Origin: Fragilaria crotonensis
Lineage: Eukaryota > Bacillariophyta > Fragilariophyceae > Fragilariales > Fragilariaceae
DNA length: 64,000 nt
Assembly: GCA_022925895.1 (NCBI GenBank)
Contig: JAKSYS010000185.1
Location: 1-64,000 of the forward strand
Direction of reading: 5' to 3'
Made by a program: the position numbers and the translations under genes. Of the stretch, positions 29,494 through 40,547 are shown piece after piece (positions within the stretch are counted from its first letter, which is position 1; every line of letters begins with the position of its first letter). The notes below the pieces were generated by a model, which was given only the letters and a program-made list of their open reading frames with translations, did not search any database and had not been told where the DNA came from.

Positions 29494-32400
29494 ATGGCGT
29501 CGGAAGACATTGAACTGTCCGTGGGAGAGGGCAAAGAGAGCCCTGTGGTAGTCAACCCTTTTTCCTACAAGACTACCGAAGACGAGCCTGCTGAGAATGT
29601 TGCTGATGAGACAGGCAAGCTTTTCCCTGTAGCGGACGAGCACGGAAAGCCAGCTCACTACCCTGGTGAGGATGACGGTGCCAAGAAGGAGATGGTAGAT
29701 GAGGCAGAAAAAGACCCAGCTGCTCCACGCTCTGTGCTAGGAGCAGCATTGGAATCCTTCAAATACCTCTACTCTAGTGCCCTCCTGGTCTTGTCCGTGC
29801 TGGTCGTTCTTGCTGCTATGTTTACCAACCAGACCACCGCAACTGCTGACTTCGGACTTCACCCTGCCATTGCATTCTTCATCTTCTGGTTCCTCATTGT
29901 CTGGCTCGCCATGATGGAGGGTGGACAAGGTGCCCTCATTGGTCTTCAACCCATTGACAAGGCCTTGTATGCAGAGTCCCATCCCCGCTCTTTGATCAAT
30001 ACCAAGCTCGCACATAAGGGAGACAACATGGAGCGCTTCATCGTCGGACGTCAGTACCTCGTCGTTCTGGTCATCACCGTCATCAACTTGATGGGATCTG
30101 CCATCAAGGGAGCCTCAGTCCTTGGTTTCCCAGGCTGGGCTGATGAAATCTTCCTCGCCAATGGCTTTGCCATGATCTTGACCACCATCATGGTTGGTCA
30201 ATTGACAGCCCAGGTCAACGCTGCTAACTGCATGCTTGACTTCATCAACAACTATTTCATGCTGTTCACTTCCTACGTGTCGTTGGGAATTGAGTTCTCT
30301 GGCCTTCTCCACTGCGTGTACCTTGTTCAGATGATCTTTTCCAAGATCACCGGCAAGCCCATCGAGTCGAACGAGCCACCACGGAATGCTGCCCAAAAGC
30401 TCTTCTTCTGGGGTCGGGTTGTTATGTCTCTTGCAATTCTTGGATTCTCTCTTTCTGTCACTCTCGTCGCTCTCTTCGATGGAAACACCGGCATGTGGGC
30501 TGGTGTCCCACCGTATGTGTCAGTGATCCTCTTGTTCGTCCTGATGGCCGTTGTCGGAATGATGGAAGGTATGCAGATTGCTCTCTTCGCACTCGTCAAC
30601 CTCCCGGAGGAAGAACTTAAGAACTATCCTATTGCCCACGCCAACTGTCAGTTGACCTTCACCGGCCAGAACTTGCAGGCTTTCTTGATCGGTCGTCAAA
30701 TCTTCGTTGCCACCTGCATGTTCGTCGTTGCACGTATTGCGACCCCTACCTACACCAAGGACGATGCCAACATCTTCGGTGTTTCGGATGGATTCCAGGC
30801 GTTCTTGAACTCTGGTCTTACCGGCGCTGTTATCACCACCATCATTGGATCTCTTGCATGGCGTATCATTGCGTCGTCGTTCCCTGTTGCCTTCTTGTCC
30901 AACCCTCTGATCTACATCATCATCCGCGTTTGCCTTGTCCTCGAAAACTCTGGTATCTGTGCCGGTGCCTGGGTTCTTGGCCGCTTCAATAAGCTTATTG
31001 CAGGTTACCAGCCCGACGAGGTCTATCTTGAGGGTGCTGAACGCCACACCGCCGAACCTGTCACTCGTCGCGACGGAGACATTGATCGCCTTCTGACTGT
31101 TATCAAGTTCATTTACTCTTCGGTCTTACTTGTGTTCTGTTTGATTGTTGTCTTTGCGGCGATGTTCACTAACCAGACAGTTGCAACTGCTGACTTGGGA
31201 CTTCACCCTGCCGTTGCATTCTTCATCTTCTGGTTCCTCATTGTCTGGCTCGCCATGATGGAGGGTGGACAAGGAGCCCTCATTGGCCTTCAACCTATCG
31301 ACAAAGAAAAGTATGCCGAATCCCATCCACGCGCTCTGATGAATACCAAGCTTGCGCACAAGGGCGACAACATGGAGCGCTTCATCGTCGGACGTCAGTA
31401 CCTCGTCGTTCTGGTCATCACCGTCATCAACTTGATGGGATCTGCCATCAAGGGAGCCTCGGTCCTTGGTATGCCAAAATGGGCAGATGAAGTCTTCCTC
31501 GCCACCGGTGTCGCCATGATCTTGACCACCATCATGGTTGGTCAATTGACAGCCCAGGTCAATGCTGCTAACTGCATGCTTGACTTCATCAACAACTATT
31601 TCATGCTGTTCACTTCCTACGTGTCGTTGGGAATTGAGTTCTCTGGCCTTCTCCACTGCGTGTACCTTGTTCAGATGATCTTCTCTAAGATCACCGGCAA
31701 GCCCATCGAGTCGAACGAGCCACCACGTAATGCTGCTCAGAACCTTTTCTTCTGGACCCGCGTCATCATGTCCATTGCCATCTTAGGTTTCTGCTTGGCC
31801 GTGACACTTGTTGCCCTATTCGACGGCAAGACCGGCATGTGGGCTGGTGTCCCTCCTTATGTGTCTGTGATCATCTTGTTCATCCTGATGGCCGTTGTCG
31901 GTATGATGGAGGGTATGCAGATTGCTCTCTTTGCTCTTATCAACCTCCCTGAAGAAGAGCTCCGAAGCAGTCCGATTGCCTACGCCAACTGTCAGTTGAC
32001 CTTCACCGGCCAGAACTTGCAGGCTTTCTTGATCGGTCGTCAAATCTTCGTTGCCACCTGCATGTTCGTCGTGGCTCGTATTGCCACCCCTGTCTACACC
32101 GCGGACGATGCCAACATCTTCGGTGTTTCGGATGGATTCCAGGCTTTCTTGAACTCTGGTCTCACCGGCGCTGTTATCACCACCATCATTGGATCTCTCG
32201 CATGGCGTATCATTGCGTCGTCCTTCCCACTCGCTTTCTTGTCCAACCCTCTGATCTACATCATTATCCGTATCTGTTTGATCCTCGAGTCGTGCGGAAT
32301 CTGCTCCGGCGCCTGGGTTCTTGGGCGCTTCAATAAGCTTATTGTTGGATATCAGCCCGACGAGGTCTACCTCGAGGGTGCTGAACGCCACACCTCCGCT

Positions 32401-33780
32401 CCAGTCACCAAGCGCGACAAGGATATTGACGTTTCCATGACCACTGTTAAGTACTTGTACTCGATGGCGCTCTTGATCTTCTCCGTGATTGTTGTCATGG
32501 CCGCCATGTTTACCAGCCAAACCAAGGTTTCCATTGATGCCCACCCGGTTGTGGCTTTCTTGCTGTTCTGGTTCCTCATTGTCTGGCTCGCCATGATGGA
32601 GGGTGGACAAGGTTGCCTCGTTGGTCTCCAACCTGTTGACAAGGACTTGTACAAGGACTCACATAAGGTCACATACAAGAACACGATGCTTGCCCACAAG
32701 GGAGACAACATGGAGCGCTTCATCGTTGGACGTCAATTCCTTGTTGTCCTTGTGATCACTGTTATCAACTTGTGCGGTGCCTCCATCAAGGGTGCACAGG
32801 TGCTCGGACTCAGCAGTGGAGTCACTGAGGTCTTCCTCGGAGCTGGTGTTGCCATGATCTTGACTACAATTATGCTCGGTCAGCTCACTGCGCAGGTTAA
32901 TGCGGCGAATTGCATGCTCGACTTCATCAACACCTACTTCATGCTCTTCACGTCGTACGTCTCATTGGGTATTGAGTTCTCCGGACTTCTTCATTCGGTG
33001 TACCTTGTCCAGATCTTCTTCTCCAAAATCACCGGAAAGCCCATTGACTCGAACGAACCACCTCGCTCGGGTGCCCAGAAACTCTTCTTCTGGGCTCGTG
33101 TCTTGATGTCCCTTGCCATCCTTGCCTTTTCCTTGGCAGTAACCCTCGTTGCGCTGTTTGATGGCAAGACCACTATGTACGAGGGTGTGCCACCATACGC
33201 TTCCGTCATCATCTTCTTCATTCTGATGGGTGTTGTTGGTATGATGGAGGGTATGCAAATTGCACTGTTTGCGGTTGTCAACCTTCCTGAGGACGAGTTG
33301 AAGAGCTACCCTGTGGCCTTCAAGGTGTGCCAACTCACTTTTGCTGGAAGCAACTTGCAATCCTTCCTTGTTGGACGTCAAATCTTCGTCGCCACGTGCA
33401 TGTTCGTTGTTGCCCGTATCGCGTCTCCGAGCTATGGAGAAGGTGATGCCAATATCTTCGGCGTTTCTGATGGTTTCCAAGCCTTCTTGAACACAGGATT
33501 GACGGGAGCCGTGATCACTACCATTATTGGGTCATTGGCATGGCGCATTGTTGCGTCATCGTTCCCAGTTGCCTTCCTCTCCAATCCTCTGATCTACTTC
33601 ATCATTCGCGTTTGCCTTGTACTTGACAGCATCGGTCTTTGCTCTGGTGCCTGGTTTATGGCGCTTATCCACAAGCAACTTGCCGGGTACCAAGTCGATG
33701 AAGTGTACATTGGTACTCCAGAGGAGCGTGCAGCCGCTGCGAAGGTGGTTGACGAGGAAGAGCCGCTACAAGAAGAATAG
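29494..33780 (+). CDS. Triple-domain silicon transporter (SIT)
   Basis: Sodium-coupled silicic acid uptake protein of diatoms, 1,428 aa, intronless and intact. After an ~80-residue acidic cytosolic N-terminus come three SIT domains with a period of 446-448 residues. Each holds the paired signatures of the family: EGGQ (142-145, 590-593, 1036-1039) with a GRQ about 43 residues later (185-187 in domain 1), then EGMQ (358-361 in domain 1) followed by a second GRQ (400-402). About ten hydrophobic helices are visible per domain, for example AIAFFIFWFLIVWLAMM and VVLVITVINLMG. Linkers share YQPDEVYLEGAERHT. Single SITs are about 500-600 aa and often end in a coiled coil; here the C-terminus is short and acidic. 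Domains 1 and 2 are more alike than either is to 3. It should sit in the plasma membrane or in silica-related membranes. Confidence 0.95.
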   Translation: MASEDIELSVGEGKESPVVVNPFSYKTTEDEPAENVADETGKLFPVADEHGKPAHYPGEDDGAKKEMVDEAEKDPAAPRSVLGAALESFKYLYSSALLVLSVLVVLAAMFTNQTTATADFGLHPAIAFFIFWFLIVWLAMMEGGQGALIGLQPIDKALYAESHPRSLINTKLAHKGDNMERFIVGRQYLVVLVITVINLMGSAIKGASVLGFPGWADEIFLANGFAMILTTIMVGQLTAQVNAANCMLDFINNYFMLFTSYVSLGIEFSGLLHCVYLVQMIFSKITGKPIESNEPPRNAAQKLFFWGRVVMSLAILGFSLSVTLVALFDGNTGMWAGVPPYVSVILLFVLMAVVGMMEGMQIALFALVNLPEEELKNYPIAHANCQLTFTGQNLQAFLIGRQIFVATCMFVVARIATPTYTKDDANIFGVSDGFQAFLNSGLTGAVITTIIGSLAWRIIASSFPVAFLSNPLIYIIIRVCLVLENSGICAGAWVLGRFNKLIAGYQPDEVYLEGAERHTAEPVTRRDGDIDRLLTVIKFIYSSVLLVFCLIVVFAAMFTNQTVATADLGLHPAVAFFIFWFLIVWLAMMEGGQGALIGLQPIDKEKYAESHPRALMNTKLAHKGDNMERFIVGRQYLVVLVITVINLMGSAIKGASVLGMPKWADEVFLATGVAMILTTIMVGQLTAQVNAANCMLDFINNYFMLFTSYVSLGIEFSGLLHCVYLVQMIFSKITGKPIESNEPPRNAAQNLFFWTRVIMSIAILGFCLAVTLVALFDGKTGMWAGVPPYVSVIILFILMAVVGMMEGMQIALFALINLPEEELRSSPIAYANCQLTFTGQNLQAFLIGRQIFVATCMFVVARIATPVYTADDANIFGVSDGFQAFLNSGLTGAVITTIIGSLAWRIIASSFPLAFLSNPLIYIIIRICLILESCGICSGAWVLGRFNKLIVGYQPDEVYLEGAERHTSAPVTKRDKDIDVSMTTVKYLYSMALLIFSVIVVMAAMFTSQTKVSIDAHPVVAFLLFWFLIVWLAMMEGGQGCLVGLQPVDKDLYKDSHKVTYKNTMLAHKGDNMERFIVGRQFLVVLVITVINLCGASIKGAQVLGLSSGVTEVFLGAGVAMILTTIMLGQLTAQVNAANCMLDFINTYFMLFTSYVSLGIEFSGLLHSVYLVQIFFSKITGKPIDSNEPPRSGAQKLFFWARVLMSLAILAFSLAVTLVALFDGKTTMYEGVPPYASVIIFFILMGVVGMMEGMQIALFAVVNLPEDELKSYPVAFKVCQLTFAGSNLQSFLVGRQIFVATCMFVVARIASPSYGEGDANIFGVSDGFQAFLNTGLTGAVITTIIGSLAWRIVASSFPVAFLSNPLIYFIIRVCLVLDSIGLCSGAWFMALIHKQLAGYQVDEVYIGTPEERAAAAKVVDEEEPLQEE

Positions 33781-34237
33781 ATATGATACATTTGCTTTGA
33801 GAGTGCGATGAATCTGCATAAATTGTATGTTGGACCCCGTCGTGGTTAACGATGAGGAGGTCCCTATGGATATAAGACTATTAAGTTTGTGATGATATTC
33901 AATTTTCTGTGCACTAAATGAAGCGGATGTTGTGAGAATATTATTTACTCGAGTACGAGAAGACTGACCGTGTCGTTGTTGAGCTTTACAAAGCCTTGAT
34001 ACGAAGAGCAATGCTGTTAGAACCCAACTTTGGTCTCCCTTAAATAGGTTCGTTGAAATAAGATTGCTCGCGTCGGATGTGGTAGCTGGCTCTTTCCCTT
34101 TCCCTATTTCTATGCGCATCATTCCTTTTTTGAGCTATCCGCTATCACCTTTATAATGGGACTTGTTCGATGGCAGCCGTTCGATGGCACGTCGGTGTGC
34201 ACTGCTGAGTACTCCGGGGGAATCGTGCAAGCCAAGT
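33781..34237. other. Convergent intergenic spacer
   Basis: Between the 3' ends of the SIT (+) and the glycosyltransferase (-). Nothing beyond presumptive 3'UTRs is seen. Confidence 0.4.
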
Positions 34238-35602
34238 TTAGTTTTTGATCTGTATACCTTTGGATTTATAGGCAGATCCGTACTTCTGTTCATCGCGGCG
34301 CACCATCTCCTGCACGAGTTTGTGGCGCTCCTCCGAGTATGTCTTGTTAAGAAAAAAGATCTGTTTAGGGCCTTTGACCTTTCTACCTTCTCGGTAGTAT
34401 TCGCCAGAATTGCCTTCATTTCCCATTCCTTTGATGCAACGGACGAGTATGTCCAGATCCCCAGTAACACGAGAAAGAGGCTTCCCTTTTGTCATCAAGG
34501 TACCGTGCGCATATGTTACGTACTTATTTCGAAGCACTCTTAAATCGTCAAACCAATTATGTAGATGATAGGCGATACCATTTACCGCATCGGTCTTGTC
34601 ACCATCAATTCGTTTGAGACTGAAGGGAATGCCCCAATCGCCTTGAACGCGGCGAATATCAGGGGCGGTGAAGAGTGGATATCGGTTAGACTTCTTCACT
34701 ACTTCTGGGTATTGGTCAATCTCGTCTCTTCCGTACGTCTCGTGACGCTCTCCATACATTCGTTGGTGAGTTCGTAAGGGAACGACACGTTCGGTTGGAT
34801 CCCCGATGCCATCAACACATTCACCACTAATAACGTCGGGGTGGAACCACGGAGTTTTCTTTATACAATATGGAGAGCTCTCATAGGCAACGGTTGAAGG
34901 GGCGATTTTGGGGCGATGACAGCTTGGATCAGGGCGCAAGGCTGGGAAATCACAGGTCTGAACGGCTCGAAGGAAGTCACGAGAGAAGAATTCGTCAGCA
35001 TCAGACATGATACCGACATCTTCCGGCAGCATTCCCGCGTCCTTCCAGCGCTTGACGATAGGATTGCGCTGTTCAGATTCGCGATCCATCCACTTGAGAT
35101 CTTGCCGATCTTCAAGCCAATAATCAATGTACACTTGTGTCTTGGGTCCAAACAGCGCAGAATGTGTCAAGAGATCTCCCTTCCTTGATTCCTTGTACCG
35201 AAGCGGTCGCGGGGAGGCCACGTGCGTTGTGTTGGACTCTACAAAGACAGCAACATGATAAATATCATACACCTCCATAGCATGAATCAGATGAACTTGC
35301 CAATTTTCATCAGCTACCATTGTTCCAAAGAAAATGCGACGCGGCGGACCACTATAGGGCTTGAGACCATAGCGATCGCATCGGATGTCTATGCTTTCCC
35401 TGTCGATACGGGCATGCTCATCTTTGTACAAACTACTGACTTTGAACTTGGGAAGCGAAGCTGCAGTGTCGCGCCTTCTGACGATGTCGCTGCCAGCTGG
35501 ATTGATCGAGGTAGCATCGCATCGTAATGACGATTTCTGAACTGCCATGAGTGCATCCCGTGACATGGCCATGGATGCAAGGCCAACAATTGTTACAATC
35601 AC
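34238..35602 (-). CDS. GT17-like glycosyltransferase, type II membrane protein
   Basis: Probable Golgi enzyme of the beta-1,4-N-acetylglucosaminyltransferase (GT17) type or a diatom-specific relative. The reading frame upstream of the first good Met is hydrophobic (VATVLVIVTIVGLASMAM), suggesting a signal anchor. It has no in-frame ATG before an upstream stop, so the true start is either an unseen upstream exon or the internal Met near 35572. Core features are RIFFGTMVADENW, an acidic VFVESNTTH segment, GIMSDADEFFSRDFL (DxD-like nucleotide-sugar/metal site), WFHPDVISGECVDGIGD, and a C-terminal HLHNWFDDLRVLRNKY. The stop is at 34238. Acceptor and product are unknown. Diatoms carry many SDADEF-type proteins of this kind. 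Confidence 0.6.
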   Translation of the reverse strand: MIVTIVGLASMAMSRDALMAVQKSSLRCDATSINPAGSDIVRRRDTAASLPKFKVSSLYKDEHARIDRESIDIRCDRYGLKPYSGPPRRIFFGTMVADENWQVHLIHAMEVYDIYHVAVFVESNTTHVASPRPLRYKESRKGDLLTHSALFGPKTQVYIDYWLEDRQDLKWMDRESEQRNPIVKRWKDAGMLPEDVGIMSDADEFFSRDFLRAVQTCDFPALRPDPSCHRPKIAPSTVAYESSPYCIKKTPWFHPDVISGECVDGIGDPTERVVPLRTHQRMYGERHETYGRDEIDQYPEVVKKSNRYPLFTAPDIRRVQGDWGIPFSLKRIDGDKTDAVNGIAYHLHNWFDDLRVLRNKYVTYAHGTLMTKGKPLSRVTGDLDILVRCIKGMGNEGNSGEYYREGRKVKGPKQIFFLNKTYSEERHKLVQEMVRRDEQKYGSAYKSKGIQIKN

Positions 35603-36239
35603 CAGGACAGTCGCAACATTCTTGAAACTACATTGTAATATCCATCAATTTGATTCTAATCGTATACACACTCTACTATAAGGTATTACGACCATGGGCC
35701 TCCACCGAAATGTTGTGTCGTATCGACAAACGCGTCCCTGGCGCACGAAATGAGCGTGGGATTTAAGGCACGGGAGCACGGGAGTTCAGGAATGTCCGAT
35801 GTCCATCTAACTAAAGAACGTTCACCGAGTGCGCCACAGCAATACACGTATGCATATGACATATGCATACACACTCCAATATACTCCAGTACCAGTCACC
35901 AGTCACTGGTACCAATACATACTACTACTAGTACGAGTACCAGGGTACAAGTACTTCATGGGGCACCATATCATACAGTTCACGGGCTATGGGCTATGCG
36001 CTACAAAACAATGACGCGTGCCTGTGTATGCAAGTACTTCATATATGGTACCTGGTACCTGGTACCTGGTACTTGTACGCATGGCTCACCGCTCACCGCT
36101 TACCGCTCCCTTTTCTTTTTTGCAAAGCCTTTGGCTGGAATTTCACCTGACACGTCATTGACATAATCGACAAATAGGAAAACTTCACAATTTTGGGCGC
36201 CCAGATCGAATTTTAGATGACAAGAATTTCAAATGTCGT
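35603..36239. other. Intergenic with GTAC-rich block
   Basis: About 35870-36080 is rich in GTAC/GGTACC, including three tandem GGTACCT units near 36048-36070 and TACTCCAGTACCAGT. The left end should contain the glycosyltransferase promoter or a first exon. No gene recognised. Confidence 0.5.
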
Positions 36240-36241
36240 AA

Positions 36242-36357
36242 AACATTGAGAAGGTCACAATCATAGATCCACCACTGCTTTCTGGACTAAACTTCGATGG
36301 AAAAGCACCTGTGCCTAACTCTACGAATCGCTACTTTGGTAAGAAAAGCTTGTCCTG
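36242..36357. repeat. Dispersed ~115-bp repeat, copy 2
   Basis: Second copy of the 29161-29276 repeat in the same orientation, with a 3-base insertion after GATCCA and scattered changes. The flanks are unrelated. Confidence 0.8.
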
Positions 36358-36859
36358 CTTCCCGGAAGTCCAGGGACATCCGGGAATTCATTCTTGACCC
36401 TCACTTTACCGAGGTGTTAGGGCGATCAAATCGAGTCACGTGAACACTGAACCATTCATTAAGCCCATTCATTATCCTAACACATTCAAGTGACACAGCT
36501 ACATAAATCGAGTGTGTCAAACACCGTCACGAACTGCGTGCTGGCATTTCCCCATACGTATTGTGTTTCAGGAGTTTTTTAAAATCGTACGGTTCAAAAA
36601 CACACTCATTTCAAATTCAAATGCTCCCACTAGTAGGGACTGGACTATATCATTGTTCCTTCAAACTCATTTCCCTCCAAAGCTCATTGTTTGATCGCCA
36701 TCATGCCATGAGACTCATATTCTGATATGCAAACTTCCTTGCCTGAAGGAAATGCTCTTCCTGCTGCTGGAGTGACGCTCACGTTTCCAGCAGAGACTCC
36801 CGACGACAACCGTTTTTAAGACAATTACAACATGATGGAGGGCGAGAACGAAGACACGT

Positions 36860-38998
36860 ATGTACACTCTTGGTGAGAAGATTCTCCACTATCTTGGTGG
36901 ACACATCTGTCAACATCATTGGACAGCTATTAAGGCTGTCATTGTCTTTAAAGCTGGAGTGACTGTTTCGAAGTTGCCCCCCGATGAGCAAGTCCGCAAA
37001 GATTTTGACTATTTACCACAACAGTATCAACTTCAGCGTACGGGTGAAAGAGATGTGGCGATACACTTCCCGCAACAATTCACGAGACCAGACGGCACCA
37101 CGGGGTCAAGCACATTCTACGACTGCAAACCCGACTGGTTCTCGGCTACCATACCGAGGATGGCCGCACCCACTGACATAACGGGCCATCAGATTTTCCA
37201 CGCATCCAGTTCAACTGTCTCGTTCCCACTACAAGCTGCGCCCTCAAAGTCCTTTCAAGAGTGGATTCAACAATTACCAGAAGCAGAACAATCGCTGATT
37301 TCGACAGTCTCTCTCGCAATGTGTGATGCCGAACATCTACTACTCCAGTATCTTCAAATAGCATGTACCATCCAGATTGGCACTGTTGGAGAAAACAAAC
37401 ATCACCGAGGAGCTTTCTCATGGATAATTTGCGCCCCTGGGCGAGAGCACCTTGTGCTAAATACTGGCACTGTGGATGGATGGCAGAAATGTCAGAACTC
37501 CCTTCGCAGCGAAATCACTGCAATTGCATCGGTGACCTTATATCTGACTGAGCTTGCCAAATTCCACTCTCTGACAATTCAGAGCAAACTCAAACTCTTT
37601 GTGAATAGCTCCAGTGCGATCCGAGAGGTCTCAAATGTCCGCGACATGATCCCCAAACGAAAGATGGCAAACAACGCTGATCTTTTGAGTATGTTGCGTG
37701 ATGCACCTTCAGTTATACGTCACTTTCATCTGTCCAAAAGGCACCGACATAATGATGCCGACACCATCGCCGTTGAGCTACGCCCTTTCTCGGCACAGTT
37801 GAATGACCTATGTACCAGCATGGCGACAAGTCACCTGGCACGATTCCCGACACGTCAGGCAGAGAATACTCCATCTCGATACATCTGTCCAAGATCCCTC
37901 CCGGTAGCGGTCTTCTTTCGGTCTCACCATGTATCATCGAACTACATTCCGATTATACGTGACGAAATCACCTCGCGTAGACACCGTGCTTTCCTCCAAA
38001 AAAAATACAAATGGAATGATGACATTACAGCAACAGTTGCGTGGGAGGCGTTCTCCCTATGTGGACATCGCGTCCGAAATGACAAAGCTCCTACTCGGTC
38101 CAAGTTGGTTCATAACTGGCTCAATGTAGGTGCCCAACGGGCCAAACACGGGACCGTTGAGTCCGTCACTCTCAGGGCATGTCCATACTGCGCTCTCCCT
38201 GAAGATTTCGTTCACCTTCTAAGTTGCCGCTCTCCCAAAGCAATGACGTCACGGTATGATGCAGTCATAGTTCTCAAGAAGGCTTTGGGAGAAAGTGCCG
38301 GCAATATCTCCATCTTCCGTGCAATCACCCAATGGACCCTGCACCCAACAGTCACCCCAACGCTTCCATCCGGCGTACCTAGTCTTCAGACATCAATCAA
38401 TCGTGCTGTCCAATCCCAAACCGATATCGGCTGGCTGAATCTGTTTCGAGGTATCATAAGTGCGGAGTGGGGAAATGTTACTACTGAAGATTCCTCATCC
38501 CCTATGTCACGCGGAGTACACTCGACTGCGGCTGTCCACCACCTTGCGGGGACTATACGAGCCCTCCAAGATTACTCGATTGCCATCTGGAAAAGTCGAA
38601 ATGAAGTCCTTCACCAGAATGCCGAACTCAGTAACGATATTCTCCGTGCGCAACTCCACCATGAGATTACCACCATGTACTCTCTTCAAAATACCTTCTC
38701 TCCCATCCTTCAGAGCTACTTCGCAAAGCCACTTGAAGACCAACTCCTATGCCAGATGCGACAAAAGCAGCGATGGCTTCGTCTTGTGCGACTCGCAACG
38801 TCGCATGCAACATCGAAAGGTTCGCGACAGCAAGTGATGTCAAGCTACTTTCCGCACGCGACGAACATTCCCGAGAATGTACAACTGGCTACTGTACCAA
38901 TGGAAACTATGCCACGCATCCAATCGGCTTCTCATCAAGTACCGATACTCCAGTATTTCCCACCAATAGTGAGGGCGACTACTCCCACAACAGACTAA
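36860..38998 (+). mobile_element. Retroelement C-terminal ORF (RNase H-like, zinc-binding), 5'-truncated
   Basis: Long intact frame of 712 aa lacking any reverse transcriptase. An RNase H-like fold is suggested by GAFSWIICAPGREHLV, the SLRSEITAIASVTLYLTELA helix with its acidic residue, and LKLFVNSSSAI. In active enzymes the first strand carries Asp and the last reads (Y/F)xDxxxA, here Asn. Then come the HLSKRHRHNDADTIAVELRP region and an RSKLVHNWL...CPYC...FVHLLSC zinc-binding module, the order found at the C-terminus of diatom LINE-like elements as I know them. Catalytic aspartates appear lost. It is probably a truncated or domesticated copy. The ATG at 36860 is simply the first in frame. 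Confidence 0.55.
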
Positions 38999-40547
38999 CT
39001 TGTACTCCGTACGAGTCATCCGTCAATCATCCCAGACACTACAACATCCGCCCGCCGTTGAGGCCAGCAACATGAAATGCAGTTGCCTAGAAGTAGACAA
39101 CTGATAAACATGTAAGAAGAGTTTAGTATTAATATCAATGATTTGAATCCTATTGTATTCAGCAATGACTTGACGACCTTCTCACCGGCTTATTTTGGGT
39201 GAAGGGCAAAGAAATGCAAGGAGATCATCTCTATCAATATTACCTTGACTCTCGGGGCAAAATGAGAAGCCAAATCATCCAACACTTGCCAGCAAACTTT
39301 GTCAGCATGAGAAGTGGAAAAGGTTTCCATAAGGACTCAGCATTTATCAACTCAGCTCTACTAGATGAATGTTGCAAAAATATTGTTGTATTTCCTGGTG
39401 TCCTGACTCCACCAGCAACAAATGTACACACAACTGGCATGCAGACAGGACTCCGAGTCTTTGCTGCTGTGATACAGACATGTCATGCATTCATTTTTTC
39501 TTGCTGGTTCTTTTAAAATTCATACGCTGTTCTTGTGCAGAATACATCAATCATATTTCTGAGAAGAACATCTTCACCTTGCCCCTGCTCACGGAGGATA
39601 CTAGTCATTCCAGGTGCTGTTCTGTGTTCTTGTGTCATTGTTGATTTTGATGCAGCTTTGACATCGGACAACAAGACTTTTCTTGGCATGGTGAACAATT
39701 AACTACCACATCTAAGATAAACTGCTGTATTTGATCATTTTGGATCACTGTTGACAAGGAATGAGTGTCTCTGTTTGACTGATTAGACTCAAAGCATGTT
39801 CCTTGGACTTATTGCTATTACTGTTTGGCTGGGCAGAGTCAAGACTCCCCTGAATAATGTGCTCTTACTGATTTCTTTGGCTTGATGTCCTGAAGTAAAT
39901 GTACACAAAGAAGGAGACACCATGCCAAGAAATTCGGCAGGTAGCTGTCTCTCAAGGAATCAGTACATGAGCAACTTTTCTGTGACTTGTCACTGTAGTC
40001 TTCTACTGTCACCATGATGAAAGTAGTAAGCACATTATGGTGCTCATAAGATAGAATGCAATCTGCAGCTTTTATGTAGATGATTAGCCACTTAATCTTG
40101 AGCTTTGCAATGAAGAATGATGTGCACCTGGCGTGTTAAAACAATGCTATCAACAAATCACTGGAATATTGTTAAGCTTCTAATTACCTTCTGTAGGTCA
40201 AATTAACATTTTTATCACATAAAGGCATCACCATCAACTACTAACAACTCACACCTCTAAGGAATTGCTCTCGTACGCTGATGACCTAATACTCTGATAG
40301 ACGTGAACCATGCATACAACTGTACCAGGTACCCTACTCCGGTGCTCCGGAGTATGTACTCGTTGTACTCCTAGCTCAGTTTCTGTTGTATGTTCATATG
40401 TACTAGTGGGTACTAGTACCTCACATTTGATCGGAGTGTGTACTGCTACAGGAATCTGGACGTACAGTACCCCAAACTGGTCGTACTCCGTACCAATACT
40501 TTTTTCCCCTACAGTATGCAGTACCATGGTACCAAAGTAAGTAACTT
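38999..40547. other. Intergenic, no confident gene
   Basis: Contains short frames (for example 39199-39516 +, 105 aa) without recognisable domains. A GTAC-rich stretch at about 40310-40540 abuts the left LTR. Confidence 0.4.

Noticed and set aside
29737-33480. Large minus-strand ORFs opposite the SIT (up to 271 aa)
   Set aside because: They mirror the internal repeats of the SIT and have antisense-type composition (His/Asp/Glu/Asn-rich) with no domains.
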